38,197 nt of DNA from Bacillota bacterium (GCA_023388195.1 JAEWGR010000097.1:1-38197), one strand, 5' to 3'. Counted from the first letter of the stretch, positions 16,340-24,029 are shown. The notes: generated by a model not told the origin, from the sequence alone. Translations and numbers: made by a program.

Positions 16340-16406
16340 GCTTCATCTCCTTTAAAACCAAGGATAGTTTGAAGAAAGATGAAGTGCTAGAGTTGGAGGA
16401 TGAAGC
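16340..16406 (+). promoter_or_regulatory. Leader RNA able to sequester the GNAT ribosome-binding site
   Basis: GCUUCAUCUCC (16340-16350), near the 5' end of the transcript, is complementary to GGAGGAUGAAGC (16395-16406), the Shine-Dalgarno through to the base before the start codon, with one bulged G. The same 5' segment can instead pair with AGAUGAAG (16377-16384), leaving the ribosome site free. The repeat of GATGAAG makes the two pairings mutually exclusive. No known riboswitch class is recognised. Confidence 0.4.
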
Positions 16407-16859
16407 ATGATTTTTCGTAAAGCAAAATTTAGTGATGTTGAAGATATTCTCAAGCTGATTAATGACTATGCCGAACAGGGGCTGATGCTGGCACGGGCCC
16501 GCAATACCCTGTATGAAGGGCTGCGGGAATTTATACTGGCTGAAGAGGACGGCAAAGTTGTCGGCGTAGCCGCACTTCATCTCGTGTGGGATGAACTGGC
16601 GGAAATTAGGGCTTTGGCAGTTCATCCCAGTAAGGTCAAAACCGGAGTTGGCCGTGAAATTGTTGACAGGCTGACAGAAGAGGCCCGGGCACTGGGGGTA
16701 AAAACCCTGTTTGCCTTAACTTACCAGCCTGGATTTTTTGCCAGGCTGAACTTCAAAGAAGTACCCAAGGAAAGTGTACCTCACAAAATGTGGAAAGAAT
16801 GCATTAACTGCCCCAAATTTCCCAATTGTGATGAAATTGCTATGGTCAAAGAACTATAA
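16407..16859 (+). CDS. GNAT N-acetyltransferase, short N-acetylglutamate synthase-like (ArgA-like)
   Basis: A 150-residue single GNAT domain. The order is FRKAKFSDVEDILKLINDYAEQGLML, then GVAALHLVWDELAEIRALAVHPSKVKTGVGREIVDRL (the acetyl-CoA pyrophosphate loop), then FFARLNFKEV. The tail is cysteine-containing, CINCPKFPNCDEIAMVKEL, and is typical of the ArgA-like stand-alone acetyltransferases of Firmicutes and Actinobacteria that can serve as N-acetylglutamate synthase in arginine synthesis. No arginine genes are nearby, so the substrate is inferred from family only. GGAGG lies 7 nt upstream. The leader may hide this site. Confidence 0.8.
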   Translation: MIFRKAKFSDVEDILKLINDYAEQGLMLARARNTLYEGLREFILAEEDGKVVGVAALHLVWDELAEIRALAVHPSKVKTGVGREIVDRLTEEARALGVKTLFALTYQPGFFARLNFKEVPKESVPHKMWKECINCPKFPNCDEIAMVKEL

Positions 16860-16911
16860 AAAGCAAGCGGGCGTGTCACTCTGCCAGAATGACACATCCC
16901 GCTTGCTTTTT
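16858..16911 (+). terminator. Bidirectional terminator between the GNAT and UPF0173 genes
   Basis: A long, nearly perfect stem: AAAAAGCAAGCGGG with CCCGCTTGCTTTTT, and inside it GTGTCA with TGACAC. A-runs and T-runs at both ends let it serve both converging genes. Confidence 0.9.
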
Positions 16912-16929
16912 AGCAAAGGTCAGCTTACT

Positions 16930-17598
16930 TTATAATGCTATACTTTGACCAGGGGCCATAATCGTGACCGGAATATCTAATTCGGCCTCAACCTTGGCTT
17001 TGAAGGCTTCCGGCGACTGGGCGATAATGGGCCAGGTATTATAGTGCATAGGGACAACGGCGCGGGGGGTGAGTAGTTTAACTGCCTCCAGGGCATCAGC
17101 CGGTCCCATTGTATAGTTATCGCCAATCGGCAGCAGGGCGTAATCAATTGTCTCCAACCGGCCCAGGAGAGCCATGTCGCCAAAGAGGGCTGTGTCACCG
17201 GCAAAATACACTGTTTTGCCAAAAAAGTTTACGATAAAACCGGCTGCATGTCCGCCAGGCACACCGGCGCCGTGAAAAGCAGGGGTAATCCTGACATAGC
17301 CGAAATCGAAGGTGCGTTTACCGCCCAAATGCATGCTGATGTTGGCGCAATCCTGCTGGCCGACCTGTGCGGCCAGCTCAGCGGTGGCGATAACGGTGGC
17401 ACCTGTCTTTTTGGCAATCTGAACAGTGTCGCCAAGATGATCGCCATGGCCATGGCTGACCAGGATATAGTTGCAGGTAATGTCTTCGGGGTTGGTGGTG
17501 GTGAGCGGGTTGCCGGTAAAAAACGGGTCAAACAATAATGAGGTATTGCCGTGGGTCAGCGAAAAACAGGCATGACCGTGAAACAGTAAGGTTGTCAA
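16930..17598 (-). CDS. UPF0173 metal-dependent hydrolase (metallo-beta-lactamase fold)
   Basis: A 222-residue metallo-beta-lactamase-fold protein of the UPF0173 (YtkL/YddR) family. It has LLFHGHACFSL at the start, the metal site SHGHGDHLGD, HLGGKRTFDFG, FAGDTALFGDM and the final VVPMHYNTWPII. The substrate is unknown. The start is put at TTG 17598 because GGAGG (17607-17611) stands 8 nt before it. The ATG at 17611-17613 overlaps this ribosome site and would add five residues (MEVSL). Confidence 0.85.
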   Translation of the reverse strand: MTTLLFHGHACFSLTHGNTSLLFDPFFTGNPLTTTNPEDITCNYILVSHGHGDHLGDTVQIAKKTGATVIATAELAAQVGQQDCANISMHLGGKRTFDFGYVRITPAFHGAGVPGGHAAGFIVNFFGKTVYFAGDTALFGDMALLGRLETIDYALLPIGDNYTMGPADALEAVKLLTPRAVVPMHYNTWPIIAQSPEAFKAKVEAELDIPVTIMAPGQSIAL

Positions 17599-17713
17599 AA
17601 GGGACACCTCCATAATATATAAGTATATCTACTATTTTTCCAAGATTATTGAATAAATTCCTGCTAAACTAAAGAAAAAACCGTACTACCCAGTTCAGAG
17701 GCAGGGATTATAC

Positions 17714-17756
17714 TTAACAGGGAGAATTCTAAAAATAAAGACAATTGTCCTGTTAA
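17714..17756 (+). repeat. Inverted repeat upstream of mobB
   Basis: TTAACAGG (17714-17721) and CCTGTTAA (17749-17756) form a perfect 8-bp inverted repeat around a 27-nt AT-rich loop, 17 nt before the mobB start. There is no U-run, so it is not a terminator. It could be an operator or a leader hairpin. It does not look like the ModE site or the Moco riboswitch. Confidence 0.4.
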
Positions 17757-17773
17757 TAAAGGAGCGTCACATT

Positions 17774-18277
17774 ATGATTCCGATAATATCTGTGGTGGGG
17801 CAGTCCAACAGCGGGAAAACGACATACCTGGAGAAGTTAATCAGTGAACTTAAGAACCGGGGGTACAAGGTTGCGGTCATTAAACACCATCACAATGATT
17901 TTGAGATCGACATGCCTGGTAAAGATACCTGGCGGCATACGCAGGCGGGGGCCGACACCGTCTGTCTGGCATCACCGGCAAAAGTAGCTATAATCAGGAA
18001 AACGGACCAGGAACTGCCGCTTGACCAAATAGCCAGTTTTATAGACAATGTTGATATCATTATTACTGAAGGCTATAAGCAGGAGTCCAAACCTAAAATT
18101 GAGGTGTATCGTCAAGCTGCTGGCAACCAACCGCTTGGTGTTAAGCCCGAGCTTCTTGCTGTCGTGAGTGATACCTTGCTTTATCAAGAGATACCACATT
18201 TTCCGCTTGATGATCCCGGGGCAATGGCTGCTTGGCTGGAACTCCGTGTGTTAAAAACAGAAATAGCAAAGGACTGA
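17774..18277 (+). CDS. mobB: Molybdopterin-guanine dinucleotide biosynthesis protein B
   Basis: A 167-residue P-loop GTPase of the MobB family. It has GQSNSGKTT (9-17), VAVIKHHHNDFEIDMPGKDTWRH with the family's His-rich loop and D-x-x-GKDT motif, and DIIITEGYKQE (Walker B region with the TEG(Y/F)K motif). MobB assists MobA in attaching GMP to the molybdenum cofactor. AAAGGAG lies upstream. The stop is 4 nt before moaA, so the two form an operon. mobA is not in the window. Confidence 0.92.
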   Translation: MIPIISVVGQSNSGKTTYLEKLISELKNRGYKVAVIKHHHNDFEIDMPGKDTWRHTQAGADTVCLASPAKVAIIRKTDQELPLDQIASFIDNVDIIITEGYKQESKPKIEVYRQAAGNQPLGVKPELLAVVSDTLLYQEIPHFPLDDPGAMAAWLELRVLKTEIAKD

Positions 18278-18281
18278 TGCT

Positions 18282-19262
18282 ATGTATGACGGCTATAATC
18301 GTCAAATTAACTATTTGCGGGTTTCTGTAACAGACCGCTGTAACTTTCGCTGCGCATATTGTATGCCGGAGCAGGGGGTCAAGCTGCTCAGCCATACCGA
18401 CATTCTCAGCTATGAAGAACTGCTGCGGGTTATCCGTGTGGTAAGCGCGCATGGTGTCAGTAAAATCCGCTTAACAGGCGGTGAGCCGCTGGTGCGGCGG
18501 GGGATTGTCGGGTTTATCCGCAGCATTGCCAATCTTAAGACAATTACTGATATATCACTTACTACAAATGGCAGTTTGCTGGGCGGTATGGCTGCCAAAC
18601 TTAAAGATGCCGGTTTAAACCGGGTAAATATCAGCCTTGATACCATTGACCCGGACCGGTTCCGCAAGATTACCTGCGGCGGGGATCTTGCCAAAACAAT
18701 GAATGGCTTGCAGAGCGCTGTGGCTGCGGGGCTGACACCGTTAAAGCTTAATGTTGTTCTTACCAGTATAATTACTGAGCGTGATCTGGCTTATTTTGTT
18801 GATTTAGTACACCGGCAACCTATTTCAGTCAGGTTTATTGAATATATGCCAATTGGAGAGAGTCAGGTTTGTGCAGGTCCCGGGATTGAGGAGATTAAGG
18901 GTATCATTAATGCTTTTGGCCGGGGGACACTAAAACCGACGCTGGATATTCAGGGCAATGGCCCGGCAAAATATTTTTATCTGCCACAGGCTCAAGGCAC
19001 TTTTGGCTTTATTACGCCGATATCAGAACACTTTTGTGATGTTTGCAACCGGATTCGCCTGACTGCCGATGGAAAGTTTAAACCTTGTCTCTTATCCAAT
19101 CAGGAGCTTGATATTAAGGCTGCCTTACGTCAGGGGGCCAGTGATATAGAGATTGCCGAGCTTTTTTATCAGACCATAACCGATAAGCCCCAGGGCCATA
19201 CCCTAGCCAATGCCGGCGGCCAGACCAAGTTTTTCCGGCAAATGTCACAGATTGGCGGTTAA
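18282..19262 (+). CDS. moaA: GTP 3',8-cyclase MoaA
   Basis: A radical SAM enzyme that converts GTP to 3',8-cyclo-GTP, the first step of molybdopterin synthesis. The SAM cluster ligands are C20, C24 and C27 in CNFRCAYCMPEQG. The second cluster is C252-x2-C255-x13-C269 (CDVCNRIRLTADGKFKPC), and the functional C-terminal Gly-Gly is present (QIGG end). Its 326 residues are normal. AAAGGA lies 8 nt before the ATG. Translation follows mobB closely and a terminator follows the gene. Confidence 0.96.
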   Translation: MYDGYNRQINYLRVSVTDRCNFRCAYCMPEQGVKLLSHTDILSYEELLRVIRVVSAHGVSKIRLTGGEPLVRRGIVGFIRSIANLKTITDISLTTNGSLLGGMAAKLKDAGLNRVNISLDTIDPDRFRKITCGGDLAKTMNGLQSAVAAGLTPLKLNVVLTSIITERDLAYFVDLVHRQPISVRFIEYMPIGESQVCAGPGIEEIKGIINAFGRGTLKPTLDIQGNGPAKYFYLPQAQGTFGFITPISEHFCDVCNRIRLTADGKFKPCLLSNQELDIKAALRQGASDIEIAELFYQTITDKPQGHTLANAGGQTKFFRQMSQIGG

Positions 19263-19271
19263 TTTTCATTC

Positions 19272-19312
19272 AATGGCTTAACCTCTTTACCAGAGAGGTT
19301 AAGCCATTTTGA
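19272..19312 (+). terminator. Terminator after moaA
   Basis: AATGGCTTAACCTCT (19272-19286) and AGAGGTTAAGCCATT (19294-19308) form a 15-bp perfect stem followed by TTGATTTTATTTTTA. Confidence 0.92.
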
Positions 19313-19382
19313 TTTTATTTTTATTTTTTGTTATTATGATAGTCAATTAGATTAATACTAAGACAAAAAGAAGGTGCAGCTT

Positions 19383-19739
19383 TTGAAGACCGTGCACTCG
19401 CGCATCCCAATGCTATATACTTTCGAAAACCCCCTGCGGGATATTGCCCTTGCGAACCATTGCGTTTGGGTGGAGCAGGCAGATAAGAGCCGGCAGGAAG
19501 GTCAGGAATGTGCGATTTATTATGAGCCGTATACAAACCTCGCGCATCCCTTTACACTTGATGCTATTTATATTGCGATCTCCTACAGCCAAAACAGATA
19601 TCTTATTTCTGGTTTTGGCATAATTCCTGATAGTGAGCGCCAGGAGCTTAACATCAAAGAGCAATACGAAAACTACGTTGATGCCAAGCAAGCTGCCATC
19701 AAATGGCTTTTGGCAACACGCATACACATTGGACGCTAG
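19383..19739 (+). CDS. Hypothetical protein
   Basis: I do not recognise this protein. It has 118 residues, is soluble and has no signal peptide or membrane helix. Aromatic residues are frequent (IYYEPYTNLAHPF, ISYSQNRYLISGFGIIP), and the C-terminal DAKQAAIKWLLATRIHIGR looks like an amphipathic helix. The start is placed at TTG 19383, 8 nt after AAGG. A GTG at 19374, overlapping that site, is the alternative. It is flanked by terminators on both sides (19272-19312 and 19744-19776), so it is its own transcription unit within the molybdopterin cluster. Confidence 0.65.
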   Translation: MKTVHSRIPMLYTFENPLRDIALANHCVWVEQADKSRQEGQECAIYYEPYTNLAHPFTLDAIYIAISYSQNRYLISGFGIIPDSERQELNIKEQYENYVDAKQAAIKWLLATRIHIGR

Positions 19740-19743
19740 CAGG

Positions 19744-19776
19744 CAATCCGTACATGGGTACGGGTTGTTTTTTTTT
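19744..19776 (+). terminator. Terminator after the hypothetical gene
   Basis: CAATCCGTAC (19744-19753) and GTACGGGTTG (19758-19767) form a 10-bp stem with one G-U pair, a 4-nt loop and nine T. Confidence 0.92.
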
Positions 19777-19803
19777 CGCGAAGCAGGTGTCCTACATGTG
19801 TGA

Positions 19804-19856
19804 GGTAAATGTAACACAATCTTGTCACAAATGTTGCATTTAGCTAACAATTTACC
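19804..19856 (+). promoter_or_regulatory. Candidate enhancer (UAS) for a sigma-54 activator
   Basis: A nested dyad: GGTAAAT (19804-19810) with ATTTACC (19850-19856), and inside it AAATGTAACA (19807-19816) with TGTTGCATTT (19832-19841, one mismatch). The dyad lies 45-95 nt upstream of the -24/-12 promoter, a usual distance for an enhancer-binding protein. No activator gene is in the window. Confidence 0.5.
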
Positions 19857-19898
19857 ATAATAAGCCTATATAATAAATAATAATAGACGAAAACAGAA

Positions 19899-19914
19899 TG
19901 GCATGATTTTTGCA
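19899..19914 (+). promoter_or_regulatory. Sigma-54 (-24/-12) promoter of the iron alcohol dehydrogenase gene
   Basis: TGGCATGATTTTTGCA fits the consensus TGGCAYRNNNNTTGCW at every fixed position, with exactly 10 nt between the GG and GC pairs. Transcription would begin near 19925, leaving a 250-nt leader before the dehydrogenase. Confidence 0.8.
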
Positions 19915-20076
19915 ATAAATTTATAGCGTGATTTACTATCCTGGGAACTTTGGCTTTTACGAAGTTACATGCTTAGTATGTAGATGATGAATTCTGAATA
20001 TTGAGAATATGAGCAGCTAAAGGTCACAGTGCCTTGGAGTACCCTGTAAATATATCAAGATCTGGAGGAGGGGTGA

Positions 20077-20097
20077 ATGAGACCAATAATTCATTAG
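20077..20097 (+). CDS. Possible 6-codon upstream ORF in the alcohol dehydrogenase leader
   Basis: A very strong SD (GGAGGAGGGG, 20064-20073) precedes ATG AGA CCA ATA ATT CAT TAG. A GTG at 20073 gives an overlapping 9-codon frame. The dehydrogenase has its own SD at 20164-20172, so this site serves something else. It may be a translated leader or a remnant. Confidence 0.3.
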   Translation: MRPIIH

Positions 20098-20179
20098 GTT
20101 AACCATCGATAGCCCCGGTTAGGTTGGTTGTTTGCCAGGTAAGCCAAAGTTGAGTTAGAAAACAAGGAGGAGTTATATT

Positions 20180-21340
20180 ATGACAAAAAAATCTTATGGG
20201 TATTTTATGCCTCCGGTCAGTATTATGGGGGTTGGCTGTCTTGAAGACATCGCAGATTACATAAAGCCTATGGGTTTTAAAAAAGCATTGATTGTCAGTG
20301 ATAAGGTTCTTGTTCAAATCCAACTTATCAAAAAGCTCACCGATGTGCTTGAAAAAATAGATGTGCAATATGTTATTTTTGATGGTGCTCAGCCTAATCC
20401 CACAGTTGGTAATGTAAACGACGGCCTGAAATTACTGCAGGACAACCAATGCGATTTTGTTGTGTCTTTCGGCGGCGGTTCACCGCATGACTGTGCGAAA
20501 GGTATTGCCCTCGTTGCTGCCAATGGTGGCAAGATTGAAGATTATGAAGGGGTTAATAAATCAGCGAAACCGCAAATGCCGCTGATTGCTGTTAACACAA
20601 CCTCCGGTACTGCCAGCCAAATGACCCGGTTCTGCATTATTACCGATGAAAGCCGTCACATCAAGATGGCCATAGTCGACTGGCACACAACGCCCGTAAT
20701 TGCAGTTGATGATGCGGATTTGATGGTTGCCATGCCGCCTTCGCTGACCGCAGCAACAGGAATGGATGCCCTGACTCATGCGGTAGAGGCTTATGTTTCC
20801 ATAATTGCCACCCCTGTTACTGATTGTGCCGCCATTAAAGCCATTGAGCTGATTTCCGGCTTCTTGCGGAGAGCCGTTGCCGATGGTAAGGATATGGAAG
20901 CCAGAGAAATGATGACATATGCCGAGTATCTTGCCGGCGTTGCCTTCAATAATGCCAGCTTAGGTTATGTTCATGCCATGGCCCATCAGCTGGGCGGCTT
21001 CTATGATCTGCCTCACGGTGTCTGCAATGCAATTTTACTCCCTGCAGTGGAAGATTATAATGCTAAGGTTGTGCCGGAGCGGTTTGTTGATATTGCTAAG
21101 GCGATGGGTAAGGATGTTGCCGGCTTGACTGTTGAACAGGCGGCTGCCGCTGCCCTGGCCGCGATCCGCCAGCTTTCCGCTGACATTGGTATTCCTGCCG
21201 GCCTGAAAGACTTAAAGGGGTTTAAAGAAAGTGATATATCGACACTGGCATCTAACGCTCTGAAGGATGCTTGTGGTTTTACCAATCCCAAGCAAGCTAC
21301 CCAGGAAGAGATCGAAAATATCTTTAGGGCTGCTATTTAA
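20180..21340 (+). CDS. Iron-containing alcohol dehydrogenase (group III ADH)
   Basis: A 386-residue NAD(P)-dependent dehydrogenase of the Fe-ADH family (Zymomonas AdhB/FucO/1,3-propanediol dehydrogenase type). The nucleotide-binding GGGS is at 98-101, TTSGTASQMTRF at about 140-151, and the metal ligands are D196, H200, H265 and H279 in DALTHAVEAY, GYVHAMAHQLGG and LPHG. Family members reduce aldehydes such as acetaldehyde or 3-hydroxypropionaldehyde; the substrate cannot be set from sequence. AAGGAGGAG lies just upstream of the ATG. It is single, with its own sigma-54 promoter and terminator, and it splits the molybdopterin genes. The promoter suggests induction by substrate or growth state. 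Confidence 0.93.
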   Translation: MTKKSYGYFMPPVSIMGVGCLEDIADYIKPMGFKKALIVSDKVLVQIQLIKKLTDVLEKIDVQYVIFDGAQPNPTVGNVNDGLKLLQDNQCDFVVSFGGGSPHDCAKGIALVAANGGKIEDYEGVNKSAKPQMPLIAVNTTSGTASQMTRFCIITDESRHIKMAIVDWHTTPVIAVDDADLMVAMPPSLTAATGMDALTHAVEAYVSIIATPVTDCAAIKAIELISGFLRRAVADGKDMEAREMMTYAEYLAGVAFNNASLGYVHAMAHQLGGFYDLPHGVCNAILLPAVEDYNAKVVPERFVDIAKAMGKDVAGLTVEQAAAAALAAIRQLSADIGIPAGLKDLKGFKESDISTLASNALKDACGFTNPKQATQEEIENIFRAAI

Positions 21341-21365
21341 TCAACCAATAGAATAAGTAATTATG

Positions 21366-21389
21366 AAGAGGCTGTGTATACAGCCTCTT
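21366..21389 (+). terminator. Terminator after the alcohol dehydrogenase gene
   Basis: AAGAGGCTGT and ACAGCCTCTT form a 10-bp perfect stem with a GTAT loop. The tail (GCATTTTAAG) is only weakly U-rich. Confidence 0.65.
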
Positions 21390-21515
21390 GCATTTTAAGA
21401 ACTGAATTGTAAAATGCACAAATCAGTAACAAGTCTCTGTGATATTGCAGGAATTATTAAATAAATGGCAAAATAGTAACTATAAATCATTTGCGCGAAG
21501 GAGCCAAACGCAGCC

Positions 21516-21992
21516 ATGGAATTGACACATTTTGATCATGCAGGCAAGGCACGGATGGTTGATGTAACAATAAAGGCAGAAACCAAACGGGAGGCGGTGG
21601 CGGAAGGGCGGATTACCATGAAACCTGCTACCCTTGAGCTGGTAAAACAAGGGGCCATGGGTAAGGGCGATGTCTTAGGCGTTGCTCAGGTGGCCGGGGT
21701 CATGGGGGCCAAACGGACGTGGGACTTGATTCCGATGTGCCACCCGCTCTTATTGACTGGTGTCACACTGGAGTTTGCTATCGACGATACGGCCAATGCC
21801 ATTGATATTAAGGCTGTAGTTAAAACAACCGGCAAGACGGGAGTAGAAATGGAAGCATTGACGTCCGTGTCTGTTGCGGCGCTGACCATTTATGATATGT
21901 GCAAAGCGGCAGATAAATCGATGACTATTGAATATGTCCGGCTGCGGGCCAAATCAGGCGGTAAAAGTGGCGATTATATTAGGGAGGATTAA
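21516..21992 (+). CDS. moaC: Cyclic pyranopterin monophosphate synthase MoaC
   Basis: Converts 3',8-cyclo-GTP (product of MoaA) to cyclic pyranopterin monophosphate. Its 158 residues carry the family blocks KGDVLGVAQVAGVMGAKRTWDLIPMCHPL (with the catalytic-type Lys and MCHP), TGKTGVEMEALTSVSVAALTIYDMCKA and the final KSGGKSGDY. AAGGAG lies about 10 nt upstream. It is followed after 3 nt by the MOSC gene, so moaC-MOSC-mogA form an operon. Confidence 0.96.
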   Translation: MELTHFDHAGKARMVDVTIKAETKREAVAEGRITMKPATLELVKQGAMGKGDVLGVAQVAGVMGAKRTWDLIPMCHPLLLTGVTLEFAIDDTANAIDIKAVVKTTGKTGVEMEALTSVSVAALTIYDMCKAADKSMTIEYVRLRAKSGGKSGDYIRED

Positions 21993-21995
21993 CGT

Positions 21996-22436
21996 ATGCA
22001 GGGAAAAATTGTGGCTGTTTGTACCAGTAAAAATAAGGGCGAGCGCAAAAAAAATGTCGGCCGGGCCATGCTTTTGCCTGGCCTTGGTCTCGAAGGCGAT
22101 GCTCACGCCGGCTTTCAGCACCGGCAGGTAAGTCTGCTGGCCTTGGAAAGCATCGAAAAAATGCGGCAAATGGGGCTTGATGTTCACCCGGGTGATTTTG
22201 CTGAGAATATTACTACCGAAGGGCTCAACCTGCCGGTTTTACCTATCGGTACCAAAATAAAGATTGGCGGGGTATTGCTGGAGGTCAGCCAGATCGGTAA
22301 AGAATGTCATACCCGCTGTAATATCTACTATCAGGCCGGCGATTGTGTGATGCCCAAAGAGGGTATATTTGCCATTGTAGTGGACGGCGGGCCGGTGGCT
22401 GCCGGCGATACAATTGAGGTGATGCAACGTGTTTAG
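21996..22436 (+). CDS. MOSC domain protein
   Basis: A 146-residue stand-alone MOSC (molybdenum cofactor sulfurase C-terminal) domain. LPGLGLEGDAHAG and HRQVSLLALESIE are typical of the fold, and the conserved cysteine lies in IGKECHTRCNIYYQAGDCVMPKEGIFA. MOSC domains handle sulfur or bind the molybdenum cofactor. Here the position between moaC and mogA points to cofactor maturation or transfer. AGGGAGG lies about 9 nt upstream. The end overlaps mogA by 8 nt. Confidence 0.88.
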   Translation: MQGKIVAVCTSKNKGERKKNVGRAMLLPGLGLEGDAHAGFQHRQVSLLALESIEKMRQMGLDVHPGDFAENITTEGLNLPVLPIGTKIKIGGVLLEVSQIGKECHTRCNIYYQAGDCVMPKEGIFAIVVDGGPVAAGDTIEVMQRV

Positions 22437-22917
22437 TATTGGCATTATAACCGCCAGTGATAAAGGTTCACGCGGCGAGCGGGAGGATTTGAGCGGTAAA
22501 GCGATTGCCGAAATGCTGACAGGTCTGGGAACAGTCGATCATTATGTAATCGTGCCTGATGAGCGCGCGGCCTTAAGCCAGGCGATGATTCACATGGCAG
22601 ACACCCTCGGGGTTGATCTTATCCTCACTACCGGCGGTACTGGTTTCGGGCCCCGTGATGTAACCCCGGAAGCCACTTTAGAGGTAATTGACCGGCTGGC
22701 CCCGGGTATTCCTGAGGCAATGCGGGCCAGGTCAATGGCCATTACCTCGCGGGCTATGCTGTCCCGGGCCGTAGCCGGCCTGCGGTCCAGGACCCTGATT
22801 ATCAACCTACCCGGCAGTCCTAAAGGCGTTCGTGAATGCCTGGAGGTTGTTTTACCGGCGCTTGAACACGGGTTAGCGATTGCCAAAGGGGAAGCCGGCG
22901 AGTGCGCCCGGCCTTAG
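22429..22917 (+). CDS. mogA: Molybdopterin adenylyltransferase (MogA/MoaB family)
   Basis: Adenylates molybdopterin before molybdate insertion. Its 162 residues carry TTGGTGFGPRDVTPEAT (about 66-82), the Asp/Gly-rich pterin and nucleotide site, and NLPGSPKGVRECLEVVLPALEH near the C-terminus. It starts at GTG 22429, eight nt inside the end of the MOSC gene, so translation is probably coupled. The MoaB versus MogA label is not settled by sequence. The stop is 1 nt before the end of the converging uvsE. Confidence 0.9.
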   Translation: MFSIGIITASDKGSRGEREDLSGKAIAEMLTGLGTVDHYVIVPDERAALSQAMIHMADTLGVDLILTTGGTGFGPRDVTPEATLEVIDRLAPGIPEAMRARSMAITSRAMLSRAVAGLRSRTLIINLPGSPKGVRECLEVVLPALEHGLAIAKGEAGECARP

Positions 22918-22918
22918 C

Positions 22919-23872
22919 TTATAGTTCAATAGCAGCTTGGTCTGCCCGTGTAATACCAGGTATCTGTTCGAGCTCGTCCAGCAGCTTGAACAGTGCCTGG
23001 TCTTTATTTTTTGCTTCAATCATCACGTCAAAATCATGGCCGGTCTCTTTAGCTATTGCCAGGAAGGGCAGGAAATCGGCCGGATTGATACAGTCGGCAT
23101 GGCTGCGAATGTCCTGGGGACTCTTGGGGCTGGACAAGTGGATTTTAGGTGTGCAGCCATTCCAGGTTCTAACAACTTCCGGCCAGAGTTCGGCCAGGTT
23201 TTCCCCATGGTTCATACAGGCATGATGATGAATATCAAGTACCATGGGACTGCCTACTGTTTGGCACAGGGCGAGTACGTCGGCGGCTGTATACAGTTTG
23301 TCGTCATTTTCTATCATCAGCCGTTGTCGAATCCGGTCAGGCAGCTGGTTAAAACGGCTGATAAAGCGTTCCAATGAGGGTATTTTTGCTTTATACAGGC
23401 CGCCGACATGAATGACAAGCTGAGGGGCAGGCGGCAGTCCCATGGCTTCCAGCATATTTACATGATAATCAAGGTCTTGCAGGGAGGCTGTTAATACATC
23501 TTCGCGCGGGCTGTTCAGCAGTGTGTAGTGATCAGGGTGGGCGCTGATGCGCATATTGCGGCTTTGGATGTAATCACCGATTTCCCGCCACTCAGCTTTT
23601 AACTCTTCCGTATAGCTCCAGCTATTGGCCAGGGGATGGGTCGCCAGCGGTACTGTTTTGGAGGTAAGGCGGTAGACATGAATGTCATGGGCCGAGTTGT
23701 AGCGCAGGATGCGGAGTGTATTAGCCAGGTTCTCCCGGGTTAGGCGGCGCAGCCGGTTGATCCGCCCCTCGGGATCGGCAATCTTTTCCAGGCTTTTTAC
23801 GGTAACGCTTTTATTTGGTGAACCTTCGGCAATATTGAGGGCGATAGCTACATAACCAAACCTTATTCGCAT
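22919..23872 (-). CDS. uvsE: UV DNA damage endonuclease UvsE
   Basis: A TIM-barrel nuclease that nicks DNA 5' to UV photoproducts, an excision-repair route independent of UvrABC. The 317 residues start with RFGYVAIALNI, and metal-ligand segments follow: NSAHDIHVYRLTS, RISAHPDHYTLL, LVIHVGGLYKAK, RLMIENDDKLYT, VLDIHHHACMNH, KIHLSSPK and FDVMIEAKNKDQAL. AGAGGT lies about 9 nt before the start. Homologues occur in spore-formers and Deinococcus. It converges on mogA with essentially no gap, so no terminator separates them. Confidence 0.93.
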   Translation of the reverse strand: MRIRFGYVAIALNIAEGSPNKSVTVKSLEKIADPEGRINRLRRLTRENLANTLRILRYNSAHDIHVYRLTSKTVPLATHPLANSWSYTEELKAEWREIGDYIQSRNMRISAHPDHYTLLNSPREDVLTASLQDLDYHVNMLEAMGLPPAPQLVIHVGGLYKAKIPSLERFISRFNQLPDRIRQRLMIENDDKLYTAADVLALCQTVGSPMVLDIHHHACMNHGENLAELWPEVVRTWNGCTPKIHLSSPKSPQDIRSHADCINPADFLPFLAIAKETGHDFDVMIEAKNKDQALFKLLDELEQIPGITRADQAAIEL

Positions 23873-23968
23873 CGACAGGTACCTCTTTATCAGATTCTAT
23901 TAACTCTCATTAGTATATGCTAAAGATGAGCAGGATATCGGTTAAGCGGGGAAAAAGAGGAAGAACGC

Positions 23969-23998
23969 TTGCATTTTGCCTGGCAGAAGGGGTAGAAT
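23969..23998 (+). promoter_or_regulatory. Sigma-A promoter of the pyrophosphatase gene
   Basis: TTGCAT (23969-23974), an 18-nt spacer and TAGAAT (23993-23998). The -10 box covers the first in-frame ATG (23997), which therefore cannot be the start codon of the main transcript. Confidence 0.55.
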
Positions 23999-24029
23999 GG
24001 TAAGAAAAAGTCCTAGGAGTGAGAACCGC

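Noticed and set aside
17640..17773. Molybdenum cofactor riboswitch or ModE site before mobB
   Set aside because: The conserved Moco RNA core and the ModE TATAT half-sites are not visible; only an 8-bp inverted repeat is.
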